From Thermomonospora echinospora (GTDB lineage: Bacteria > Actinomycetota > Actinomycetes > Streptosporangiales > Streptosporangiaceae), in contig NZ_FNVO01000005.1 in NCBI RefSeq assembly GCF_900108175.1, forward strand, positions 434,001 to 498,000: DNA of 64,000 bases, written 5' to 3'. Made by a program: the position numbers and the translations under genes. This document shows positions 32,727 through 40,727 of the stretch, piece by piece. The notes below the pieces were generated by a model that saw nothing but the letters and a program-made list of their open reading frames with translations, was not told the origin of the DNA and did not search any database. Within the stretch, counting starts at the first letter, position 1. Every line of letters begins with the position of its first letter.

Positions 32727-34907
32727 ATGATGACGGCCGAAACTCCCCGTACGGGGGGAGCCCTGGCGGGACTGGCCCGGTTCTGTTACCGGCGCCGCCG
32801 CCTGGTCCTCCTGGCCTGGATCGCCGGCGTGATCGCCGTGGCGTTCGCCGGCTTCGGCTATGGCGCCGCCTCCGACAACGACTTCTCCGGCGGGGACTCC
32901 GGGTCCGCCAGGGCGCAGGAACTGATCGACAAGCACTTCCCCGAGCAGCGGGGGGACACGCTGACCCTCGCGATCAAGGCGGACCGGGGCATCGACGACC
33001 CCGCCGCCCGGCAAAAGATCGAGAGGGTCATCGCCGAACTGGCCGCCTCACCCGTCACCGGACCGGTGATCTCGCCGTACCAGGACGAGGATCTGGTGAC
33101 GCAGGATCGCCGTATCGCCCGTACGACCATCCCGCTGACCGACAAGGAGGTGAAGAAGAGCGAGGTCGAGCCCCTGGTGACCACGGTCCGGGACGCCTCC
33201 GGCGACGGCGTGACACTGGGGCTGGGCGGGGACCGGGCGGAGAAGGCCGAGACGCCCGGGCAGGGGCCGGCCGAGAGCGTGGGTGTCCTGGCGGCGGCGG
33301 TGATCCTGTTCGTCGCCTTCGGGTCGCTGGTGGCGATGGGCCTGCCGATCGTGACCGCGCTGCTGGCGATCCTCGGCGGCATCGCCCTGATGAAGCTGGT
33401 GGGGCACGTGGTCCCCGCGCCGGACTTCACCGTGGTCCTCGCCGCGATGATCGGGCTCGGCGTGGGCATCGACTACGCACTGTTCATCGTGACCCGCTAC
33501 AAGGACGCCCTGCGGGACGGCGACGAGCCCGAGAGCGCCACGGTCCGGGCCATCACCACCGCGGGTCACGCGGTGCTGTTCGCGGGCACGACCGTCGTGA
33601 TCGCGCTGCTGGGCCTGGTCGTCATGGGGCAACGGCTGATGACCGGCGTGGCCGTCGCCGCGTCGGTGACCGTGCTGGTGACGATGATCGCCGCGGTGAC
33701 CCTGCTGCCGGCGTTCCTGGGCTTCACCGGCCACCGGATCGACGCGCTGCGCCTGCCCCGTCGCGCGTCCCGCCATCAGGGGGCCGGCGGTGCCCCATCC
33801 CGGGAGCGCCGCACTCCCGCCGAGCGCTGGGCCGGTGTGGTGCAGCGCAGGCCGCTGGTCGCCGCGCTCGTGGCCGTCGCGGTCTTGCTGGTGCTGGCCG
33901 CCCCCGCGCTGTCGATGCGGCTGAGCCTGCCCGACGCCAGTGTCCAGCCCCGCGACAGGAGCAGCTACATCTCGTACGAGATCCTCTCCGAGGGCTTCGG
34001 TCCCGGCTACGGCGCGCCCCTAATCTTCGCCACTCGGGTCGGCTCTCGGGACGCCGACCTGCGCCCCGTCGTCGAAGCGGTCGGCAGGACCGAGGGCATC
34101 GCCCACGTCACCCCGCCTCGGATCAGCGAGGACGGGCGGGCCGCGACCTTCATGGCCTTCCCCACGACCGGGTACCAGGAGGAGGCGACCGCGGACCTGG
34201 TGCACAGGCTCCGTGACGACGTGCTGCCCAGGGCACCCGGCGGCGAAGGGGTCCACGTCGGCGGCCCCAACGCCGGCACGATCGACTTCGCCGAGGAGGT
34301 CGGCTCACGGCTGCCCCTGATGATCGCGGTCGTCATCGCGTTGTCCCTGGTGCTACTGATCGCGCTGGTCCGGTCGGTCACGATCGCGCTGCAGGCCGCC
34401 GTGCTGAACCTGCTGTCGATCGGCGCCGCCTACGGGGTGATCGTCGCGGTCGTGCAGTGGGGATGGCTGGGCCCGGCCCTCGGCTTCCCCACCGAGATGC
34501 CGATCACGGCCTGGGTGCCGATGATGATGTTCCCGGTGTTGTTCGGCCTGTCCATGGACTACGAGGTCTTCCTGATCTCACGGGTCCGTGAGGAGTACGG
34601 GCGCACCGGCGACACCCGGACGGCCGTCACCCGCGGGCTGGCGCGCACCGCCAAGGTCATCACGGCCGCGGCCGCCATCATGATCGCCGTCTTCACCACC
34701 TCCCTGCTCGGCCCCGACGTCTCAGTTAAGCAGGGCGGGCTGGGCATGGCCGTCGCCGTGCTCATCGACGCCTCCATCATCCGGATGGTCCTCGTCCCTG
34801 CGGTGATGGAACTGTGCGGCAAGGCCAACTGGTGGATGCCCGGACGCCGGGAGCCGAAGGCGACCTCGGCTCCACCGGCCGGAGTCGAGGCAGAGGCCGG
34901 GGTCTGA
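32727..34907 (+). CDS. MMPL/RND-family transporter
   Basis: A 726-residue proton-driven transporter of the family that exports lipids in mycobacteria. Twelve helices are arranged as 1+5 twice around two outer domains. The proton-relay motifs are visible as GLGVGIDYALFIVTRYKD (about 243-260) and FGLSMDYEVFLISRVREEY (about 608-626). The start codon follows AAGGAGAAA. It lies 114 bp after the oxidase gene in the same direction and is followed by a strong terminator, so the DUF6220-oxidase-MMPL genes form one unit. Substrate unknown; a lipid, pigment or antibiotic is possible. Confidence 0.94.
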   Translation: MMTAETPRTGGALAGLARFCYRRRRLVLLAWIAGVIAVAFAGFGYGAASDNDFSGGDSGSARAQELIDKHFPEQRGDTLTLAIKADRGIDDPAARQKIERVIAELAASPVTGPVISPYQDEDLVTQDRRIARTTIPLTDKEVKKSEVEPLVTTVRDASGDGVTLGLGGDRAEKAETPGQGPAESVGVLAAAVILFVAFGSLVAMGLPIVTALLAILGGIALMKLVGHVVPAPDFTVVLAAMIGLGVGIDYALFIVTRYKDALRDGDEPESATVRAITTAGHAVLFAGTTVVIALLGLVVMGQRLMTGVAVAASVTVLVTMIAAVTLLPAFLGFTGHRIDALRLPRRASRHQGAGGAPSRERRTPAERWAGVVQRRPLVAALVAVAVLLVLAAPALSMRLSLPDASVQPRDRSSYISYEILSEGFGPGYGAPLIFATRVGSRDADLRPVVEAVGRTEGIAHVTPPRISEDGRAATFMAFPTTGYQEEATADLVHRLRDDVLPRAPGGEGVHVGGPNAGTIDFAEEVGSRLPLMIAVVIALSLVLLIALVRSVTIALQAAVLNLLSIGAAYGVIVAVVQWGWLGPALGFPTEMPITAWVPMMMFPVLFGLSMDYEVFLISRVREEYGRTGDTRTAVTRGLARTAKVITAAAAIMIAVFTTSLLGPDVSVKQGGLGMAVAVLIDASIIRMVLVPAVMELCGKANWWMPGRREPKATSAPPAGVEAEAGV

Positions 34908-34925
34908 CCCTTCCGACTCGGAGCG

Positions 34926-34954
34926 CCGGGGAGCCCTCGGAAAGGGTTCCCCGG
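34926..34954 (+). terminator. terminator after the MMPL gene
   Basis: CCGGGGAGCCCT pairs with AGGGTTCCCCGG (12 bp with one G-T wobble) around the loop CGGAA, 18 bp after the MMPL stop. It is the strongest hairpin in this part and lies between convergent genes. Confidence 0.75.
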
Positions 34955-35047
34955 GACCGAGGGCCGCCTACGGGTCGTTCACCGGGGTGCCGCCGCCGTC
35001 GGATGCGGGAAAGTCCGCCTCCACGGACGACTTCGCCCGGGAGGTGA

Positions 35048-36364
35048 TCACGAGGTCCGGCTCCGGGTGAGGTCGCGCAGGGCGGCGGCGAGGCGGTCGA
35101 CGTCGTCGGCCGAGGTGAACAGCGCCGGGGTGACGCGGACGCAGGCGCCCCTGGCGGGACCGGCCTTGTGCACGGTGAAGATCTTGTACCGGTCGAACAG
35201 GCGCTCGGCGATCGTGACGTTGTCGGCCTCGGAGGTGTGCCCGGCCAGCCGGAACGCGGTGATGGCCCCATACATGGCGGGATCGTCGGGGGTGAGGATC
35301 TGCAGGCCGGGCAGGTCGCGCACCTGGTGGACCCAGCGGTCGCGCAGATGGCGCAGGCGTGCCTGCTTGGCCGGGGCGCCGAGGGCGTGGTGGAAGTCCA
35401 GGGCGGTGGGCACGGTGAGGAAGGGCGCGACGTTGTGGGTGCCGGAGTGCACCCGGGAGCGGATGTCGTCGGCGGGGTGGGTCTCGTCGGCGAAGGCCGG
35501 GTCGATGTGCGCCAGGCGGCCGCGGCGGATGTAGAGGAATCCGGTTCCCAGCGGCACTCCCATCCACTTGTGGAGGGAGAACCCGGCGAAGTCCGCTCCC
35601 AGGTCGTCGATGGTGAAGTCGAGTTGGCCCCAGGAGTGGGCGGCGTCGACGATCACGTCCACGCCCCTGTCCCGGGCCATCGTGACGATCTGGCGGACCG
35701 GTACGACCAGGCCGGTGCGGTTGTTCATGTGGCTGAGCAGGAGCAGCCTCACCTCGGGGTGGTCGCGCAGCGCCCTGGCGTAGGCGTCCAGCACCGCCTG
35801 GCGGGTGGCGGGTTCCGGGACGGTGATCTTCTCGACGCGTACGCCGCGCCGCTCGCGCAGCCAGTTCATGGCGTACTGCGCGCTGTGGTAGTCGAGGTCG
35901 GCGTACATGACGGCGTCGCCCGGCCGGAGCCGGTTGTAGCCGGCGATCAGGTTCTGCAGGGCCTCGGTGCCGCCGCGGGTGAGGGCGATCTCCTCCCGGG
36001 AGGCGCCGAGGACGGCGGCGACACGCTCCCTGATCTGGTCGGCCTGGGCCTTGTAGGTGGTGCGCAGCAGGTGGGAGTTGCGCTCGTTGAGGTGGTCGAC
36101 GTTGCGGTGGTAGGCGTGGCGCACCGGCTCGGGCATGATCCCGTAGTAGCCGTTCTCCAGGTTGGTGAAGGCCGGGCTGACCCGGTACTGCCGTGCGACG
36201 GTACGCCAGAACCCCTCGTCGCGGGCGAGCCGGTCGGGTGAAACGCCGGCCGGGACCACCGGCACCGTAGCCGGCGTCGGATCCGCGGCCGGTGACGGGT
36301 TCGGCGCGGGAAAGGCGGCCAGCGCCCCTAACCCGGCGACCATCTCACGCCTGGACGGGGCCAT
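35048..36364 (-). CDS. Tat-exported aminotransferase class V-fold enzyme, isopenicillin N epimerase-like
   Basis: A PLP enzyme of fold type I. The N-terminus MAPSRREMVAGLGALAAF has the twin-arginine and hydrophobic stretch of a Tat signal, followed by a Pro/Ala linker to about residue 40. The fold shows FTNLENGYYGIMPEPV, LTRGGTEALQNLI (phosphate-binding), the PLP-stacking DAAHSWGQ and the Schiff-base Lys in FSLHKWMGVPLG. The ATG at 36364 follows GGGAGG; a longer reading breaks the signal peptide. Related proteins are annotated isopenicillin N epimerases or cysteine desulfurase-like enzymes. Export by Tat as a cofactor-loaded protein is the unusual feature. Substrate unknown. Confidence 0.88.
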   Translation of the reverse strand: MAPSRREMVAGLGALAAFPAPNPSPAADPTPATVPVVPAGVSPDRLARDEGFWRTVARQYRVSPAFTNLENGYYGIMPEPVRHAYHRNVDHLNERNSHLLRTTYKAQADQIRERVAAVLGASREEIALTRGGTEALQNLIAGYNRLRPGDAVMYADLDYHSAQYAMNWLRERRGVRVEKITVPEPATRQAVLDAYARALRDHPEVRLLLLSHMNNRTGLVVPVRQIVTMARDRGVDVIVDAAHSWGQLDFTIDDLGADFAGFSLHKWMGVPLGTGFLYIRRGRLAHIDPAFADETHPADDIRSRVHSGTHNVAPFLTVPTALDFHHALGAPAKQARLRHLRDRWVHQVRDLPGLQILTPDDPAMYGAITAFRLAGHTSEADNVTIAERLFDRYKIFTVHKAGPARGACVRVTPALFTSADDVDRLAAALRDLTRSRTS

Positions 36365-36546
36365 CGAACCTCCCGGCACGGTCCGGCCGAAACCCCCCGC
36401 AGGCTCCGGCGCTCGTCGGTGTCCAGGGTTCCAGTGTGCGCGGCCCGGCCCCGCCAGGGCGGCATCCCCGCTGTTCAGGCGTGGCGCGTGGGGCTGACCG
36501 GGCACGATGACTTGCACCCGTTGTTACTGTTTCAACACGGATAGTG

Positions 36547-37002
36547 ATGTACGTTGATTGTGTGATCTTGTCGTCTCGGTGGGCGCCGCGACGCGGCGGA
36601 ACATTGGTCACCGTGCTGGTGGCCCTGCTCGCGATGGCCGCGACCCTCCACGCCGGCCACCATCTCGCCTTCCGGCTGACGGCGGCCTCCCAGCAGACGA
36701 CGGCCTCGGCGCCCGCACCTGGATCGGCGGCTCCGTCGGCGGACGAGGCCACCGCGCCTCGCTCCGAGGAGCCCTCGCCGCATTCCCCGGTCGATGAGGA
36801 CCACCACGTCTGCGGGGCGACGACCCCCGCGGGCGTGTTCCTCATGCCCGCGCCCACCCTGGCGTCATGGACGCTTTCGGTGGACCAGATCGCCTGCGCG
36901 TTCCCCCTGGTGTCCTGGGTGACCGGACGGGCCGCCGACCCGGCCCGGCCGGGTGCGGGCGGGCTCGCGTTGCTCCAACTGCTGTCCATCTCCCGTACGT
37001 GA
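36547..37002 (+). CDS. small His-rich membrane protein
   Basis: Residues about 20-38 form one hydrophobic helix, followed immediately by HAGHH. After an Ala/Ser/Pro/Glu-rich linker comes DEDHHVCG (about residue 79-86), and a second hydrophobic stretch ending in LLQLLSISRT. His and Cys clusters at the membrane surface suggest binding of a transition metal. The ATG at 36547 is chosen over a GTG three bases upstream. No ribosome binding site is evident and the preceding bases look promoter-like, so the transcript may be leaderless. It is the first gene of a run with a cysteine-synthase-like enzyme and an MFS transporter. Family not recognised with certainty. Confidence 0.65.
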   Translation: MYVDCVILSSRWAPRRGGTLVTVLVALLAMAATLHAGHHLAFRLTAASQQTTASAPAPGSAAPSADEATAPRSEEPSPHSPVDEDHHVCGATTPAGVFLMPAPTLASWTLSVDQIACAFPLVSWVTGRAADPARPGAGGLALLQLLSISRT

Positions 37003-37003
37003 C

Positions 37004-37029
37004 GGCCCTCCTCGGGTGCGCCGAGGGCC
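37004..37029 (+). promoter_or_regulatory. hairpin between the His-rich gene and the cysteine-synthase-like gene
   Basis: GGCCCTC pairs with GAGGGCC across 12 nt, just after the first stop and 93 bp before the next start. It could be an attenuator or partial terminator that sets different levels of the downstream genes. Confidence 0.45.
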
Positions 37030-37121
37030 ACGCCCATGCCGAACGAGGCGTGCGCGCCCTGGCTCCGGCCTGCCCGCGAGCAGTGATCGAGGAGGCGTAC
37101 GAACACGTTCGGGGATGAACG

Positions 37122-38252
37122 ATGACCGAGATGATCGCCGGCTTCGGCATGCCGTCGCCGAGTCAACTGGTGGCGGGCGCCACCTGTCACACGCCGGAAC
37201 GGGTGGTGGGGAACACCCCGGTCCTGTGGATACCGGAGCTCATAGAGGGCGGGGGCGGCTTCTGGGCGAAGCTCGAAGGCGGTAATCCCGGCGGGATCAA
37301 AGACCGTGCCGCGCTGCACATCGTCGAGCGGGCACGCCGGCGGGGCGACCTGGCGCCCGGCGCGCCGATCGTGGAGTCCACCAGCGGCACCTTCGGTCTC
37401 GGCCTGGCGTTGGCCGGGATCGTCCACGGCCACCCGGTGACGCTGGTCACCGATCCCGGCATGGAGCCGCTGATGCGTCACCTGCTGGGCGCCTACGGCG
37501 CGCGCATCGAGATGGTCGACCGGCCGCACCCACGCGGCGGCTGGCAGCAGGCGCGCCGGGAACGGGTCGAGTCGCTGATGGCGCCGGGGGCCTACTGGCC
37601 GGACCAGTACAACAACCCCGACAACGTCACCGCCTACCAGGGCCTGGCGGCCGAGCTCGCCGGGCAGCTCGGCCGCATCGACGTGCTGGTGTGCAGTGTC
37701 GGGACCGGCGGCCACAGCGCCGGGGTGTCCCGGGCGCTGCGCGGCTACTATCCCGACCTGCGGCTGGTGGGAGTCGACACGATCGGGTCGACGATCTTCG
37801 GGCAGCCCGCCCGGCCCCGGCTGATGCGCGGGCTGGGCAGCAGCGTCCACCCCCGCAACGTCGACTACGGGGCGTTCTCCGAGGTGCACTGGGTCGCCCC
37901 CGGCGAGGCGGTCTGGACCTGCCGGCGGCTGGCCGCGCTCCGCTACGCCACCGGCGGCTGGAGCGTCGGAGCGGTCGCCCTGGTGGCCTCCTGGCTGGCC
38001 CGCACACTGCCCGGCCACACCCGCATCGCCGCGGTCTTCCCCGACGGCCCGCACCGCTACTTCGACACCGTCTACAACGACGACTACTGCGCCGCCAACC
38101 GCCTGCTGGAAGCGCCTCCCGCGGCCGACCCCGACCAGATCGCCCACCCGTCCGAACGTGAGCCGGTGCGCTGGACGCGCTGCACCACCGTCATCGACCC
38201 GCTGGGGAGCTCCCGGCCCGCGTCCGGCGGCAACGGGAGCGGGTCATGCTGA
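37122..38252 (+). CDS. PLP-dependent cysteine synthase-family enzyme
   Basis: Fold type II PLP enzyme, 376 residues. PLP-binding Lys lies in [14 protein letters not shown] (about residue 61). The substrate loop reads [12 protein letters not shown] in place of the TSGNTG of true O-acetylserine sulfhydrylases, and the phosphate loop is [11 protein letters not shown]. These changes suggest a different beta-replacement reaction. Relatives such as SbnA make 2,3-diaminopropionate for metallophores; that link is inference here. The C-terminal 60 residues extend beyond the fold. Its end overlaps the MFS start by 7 bp, so the two are coupled. An O-acetylserine or phosphoserine donor and a product exported by the neighbour are plausible. 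Confidence 0.88.
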   Translation: MTEMIAGFGMPSPSQLVAGATCHTPERVVGNTPVLWIPELIEGGGGFWAKLEGGNPGGIKDRAALHIVERARRRGDLAPGAPIVESTSGTFGLGLALAGIVHGHPVTLVTDPGMEPLMRHLLGAYGARIEMVDRPHPRGGWQQARRERVESLMAPGAYWPDQYNNPDNVTAYQGLAAELAGQLGRIDVLVCSVGTGGHSAGVSRALRGYYPDLRLVGVDTIGSTIFGQPARPRLMRGLGSSVHPRNVDYGAFSEVHWVAPGEAVWTCRRLAALRYATGGWSVGAVALVASWLARTLPGHTRIAAVFPDGPHRYFDTVYNDDYCAANRLLEAPPAADPDQIAHPSEREPVRWTRCTTVIDPLGSSRPASGGNGSGSC

Positions 38253-39565
38253 GCACCCTGGCGCTGGCCCGTTCGTTCGACCGTCCGGTCCGGCTCCTGC
38301 TGATCAACCAGCTCACCATCAACACCGGGTTCTACATGCTCATGCCCTACCTGGCCGGGCACCTGTCGGGGAACCTGGGCCTGTCGGCGGCCCTGGTCGG
38401 GCTGGTCCTGGGCGTGCGCAACCTCAGCCAGCAGGGGATGTTCCTGATCGGCGGCAGTCTGGCCGACCGGCTCGGCTGCAAGCCGATGATCGTCGCGGGC
38501 TGCGCGCTGCGGACCGTCGCGTTCCTGCTGCTCGGGGTGGCGGGCTCGGTGCCGGTCCTCATCGTCGCCTCGGCGCTCACCGGCCTGGCCGGGGCCCTGT
38601 TCAACCCGGCCGTCCGCGCCTACCTCACCCACCGGGCGGGGGACCGCAAGGTCGAGGCGTTCGCCGCGTTCAACGCCTTCTACCAACTGGGCATCCTGAT
38701 CGGCCCGCTGATCGGGCTCGTCCTGAACGGCGTGGCCTTCCGCCTGGTGTGCCTGACCGCCGGCCTGATGTTCGCCGTCCTGACGGTCGCGCAGATCCGC
38801 GCGCTGCCAGCGCAGGCGGGCGGGGCCGCCGGCACGCGGCGCACGATGCTGGCCGACTGGCGCGAGGCGCTGGCCAACCGCGCCTTCCTGATGTTCTCCG
38901 CCGCGATGGCCGGCTCCTACATCCTCAATTTTCAGGTCTACCTCGGGCTGCCGCTGGAGGTACGGCGCACCACCGCGAGCCAGGCCGGCGTCACGGCCAT
39001 CTTCGTGATCTCCGGTGTGCTGACCATCGCCGGCCAGGCCCGCGTCACCGGATGGGCCCAGCGGCACTGGCGGCCGGCCCGGGCCATCACCTGGGGGCTG
39101 GTGCTCATGGCCGGGGCGTTCGTGCCCGTGGCGCTCGCCGCTCCGTTCCTGCGCACCGCCGCGACGTCCCCCGGCTGGCCGGCCCACCTGCTCGCCCTGC
39201 TCCCCATCATGGCCGCCGCGGCACTGCTCACCCTCGCCACGATGATCGTCTATCCGTTCGAGATGGCCACGATCACCACACTGGGTGGCGAACGCATGGT
39301 CGGCACCTACTACGGGCTCTACAGCACCCTGTCCGGGGTCGGCATCGCAGCGGGAAATCTGCTGTCCGGCGCCGCACTCGACGCCGGACGGGCCATCGGC
39401 ATGCCCGGCCTTCCCTGGCTCGCCCTCACGCTGACGGGTGTCATCTCCGCGCTCGCCCTGTACGTCCTCGACCGGACAAACCGGCTGACGCCCGTCCCCG
39501 ACCTCACAACGCACCCACCCGAAAACACAGCACAACCGGCCAGGCCGGCGACCGGAACGGGATGA
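38246..39565 (+). CDS. MFS transporter, 12 helices
   Basis: A 439-residue major facilitator: [21 protein letters not shown] after helix 2 is the family A-motif, and [21 protein letters not shown] with [15 protein letters not shown] carry the C-motif-like proline/glycine region of exporters. It resembles the MdtH/YceL drug-export branch. Coupled to the cysteine-synthase-like gene by a 7-bp overlap, it most likely exports that enzyme's product or takes up a related compound. A strong hairpin follows 71 bp after the stop. Confidence 0.9.
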   Translation: MLSTLALARSFDRPVRLLLINQLTINTGFYMLMPYLAGHLSGNLGLSAALVGLVLGVRNLSQQGMFLIGGSLADRLGCKPMIVAGCALRTVAFLLLGVAGSVPVLIVASALTGLAGALFNPAVRAYLTHRAGDRKVEAFAAFNAFYQLGILIGPLIGLVLNGVAFRLVCLTAGLMFAVLTVAQIRALPAQAGGAAGTRRTMLADWREALANRAFLMFSAAMAGSYILNFQVYLGLPLEVRRTTASQAGVTAIFVISGVLTIAGQARVTGWAQRHWRPARAITWGLVLMAGAFVPVALAAPFLRTAATSPGWPAHLLALLPIMAAAALLTLATMIVYPFEMATITTLGGERMVGTYYGLYSTLSGVGIAAGNLLSGAALDAGRAIGMPGLPWLALTLTGVISALALYVLDRTNRLTPVPDLTTHPPENTAQPARPATGTG

Positions 39566-39636
39566 CCCGCTGACGGACGGGTCTTGCTCTCACCACCGGC
39601 ACGGAGAGGCGACCTGCCGAGTGGGTCGACGCCGTA

Positions 39637-39671
39637 CGGCCCCGCCCCGCCGGACCGCGGAGGCGGGGCCG
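39637..39671 (+). terminator. terminator after the MFS gene
   Basis: CGGCCCCGCC pairs perfectly with GGCGGGGCCG (10 bp); the 15-nt loop can pair internally (CCGC/GCGG). It ends the three-gene run beginning at 36547. Confidence 0.7.
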
Positions 39672-39741
39672 GGCAATCCGCCGGCGCGCGTTCCCGGAAT
39701 CTGCGGGTTGACAGGTCACTGGGAAACCGCTGAAGTACATC

Positions 39742-39759
39742 TATGAACAGATCTTCATA
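39742..39759. promoter_or_regulatory. TATGAA-N6-TTCATA dyad upstream of the methyltransferase-like gene
   Basis: A perfect 6-bp dyad whose spacer contains most of an AGATCT palindrome. It resembles operators of ArsR/SmtB-type metal sensors (TGAA...TTCA), but no such regulator gene is in the window. It lies 199 bp before the next gene. The 392-bp gap from 39566 to 39957 otherwise holds the terminator above and no supported gene. Confidence 0.45.
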
Positions 39760-39957
39760 CGATCGGATGACAGAGTTCGACGGGGGCGCAGGGCGGGTGG
39801 TGGACGCACCCTCGGGCGGCCTCGGTGCGCGGGCGCAGGTGAGCCGAACGGGAGCCGATCAGCATCGCCGAGGTGACCGGACCGCAGCCGGACCTGGGCC
39901 GGGCCACAGGCGCCGGTACCACGCCTGGTAACCCCCGCACCGACCCTGGAGAACGTC

Positions 39958-40641
39958 ATGGCGACAGCCGCATTGATCATTTATCTCGTTTGGGCCGCCC
40001 TGGCCTTCGGGCTCCGCAGTTGGGTGCAATGGCGGCGCACCGGCGACGCCGGGTTCCGCGGTTCCGGACTGCGCCCGGGCAGCATGCAGTGGTGGGTCCG
40101 GCTGCTGTTCACCAGCGCCATGGTCATCGGCGCCGCGGGGCCGATCGCCGCCCTGGCCGGCCTGGCCCCGATCGACGTTCTGGATCGGCCTGTGGTCCAG
40201 GTGGCCGGGGCCGTCCTGGCACTGGGCGGTGTCGCCGCGACCCTGGCGGCCCAGACCTCGATGGGCGCCTCCTGGCGCATCGGCGTGGACGAGGCCGAAC
40301 GCACCGCGCTGGTCACCACGGGGGCGTTCGCGTTGGCCCGCAATCCCATCTTCACCGCCATGATGGCCACCGCTACGGGGCTGACCGCGATGGTGCCCAA
40401 CCCGGTGTCGCTGTTCGGCCTGCTGCTGACAGTGCTGGCGATCCAGTTGCAGGTTCGCGTGGTCGAGGAGCCTTACCTGCAACGTGTCCACGGTGACGCC
40501 TACGCCCGCTACGCCGCCGCCGTCGGTCGGTTCCTGCCGGGGCTCGGGCATCTGCGGTCACCACTGCGGCACCGACCGCATCACACCCCGGCGCCTGCCG
40601 ATGAACCACCCTCCGTTTCCGATATGTCGGCGGATCGGTGA
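39958..40641 (+). CDS. isoprenylcysteine carboxyl methyltransferase-like membrane protein
   Basis: Five helices in 227 residues. The C-terminal region has the conserved pattern of this family: TTGAFALARNPIF (SAM-binding R-N-P), then RVVEEPYLQRVHGDAYARYAAAVGRFLPG, where E-E-x-x-L and Y-x-x-Y-x-x-x-V-x-R-x-x-P are signatures. Such bacterial proteins methylate small or lipid-like substrates, often in metal- or stress-related operons. It has a good CCTGGAGAACGTC site before the ATG. The substrate is unknown. It is transcribed alone and ends at a strong hairpin. Confidence 0.88.
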   Translation: MATAALIIYLVWAALAFGLRSWVQWRRTGDAGFRGSGLRPGSMQWWVRLLFTSAMVIGAAGPIAALAGLAPIDVLDRPVVQVAGAVLALGGVAATLAAQTSMGASWRIGVDEAERTALVTTGAFALARNPIFTAMMATATGLTAMVPNPVSLFGLLLTVLAIQLQVRVVEEPYLQRVHGDAYARYAAAVGRFLPGLGHLRSPLRHRPHHTPAPADEPPSVSDMSADR

Positions 40642-40646
40642 CAGGC

Positions 40647-40675
40647 GTGGGCCTGCCGGCTGGCGGCAGGCCCAC
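40647..40675. terminator. bidirectional terminator between the methyltransferase-like gene and recD2
   Basis: GTGGGCCTGCCG pairs perfectly with CGGCAGGCCCAC (12 bp) around GCTGG, six bases after the stop of one gene and 53 bp before the end of the convergent one. Confidence 0.8.
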
Positions 40676-40727
40676 ACAACGATTCAACGCTTCCCGCCGC
40701 CGGTGAGCGCCTCAACCAGCGGCGGGA

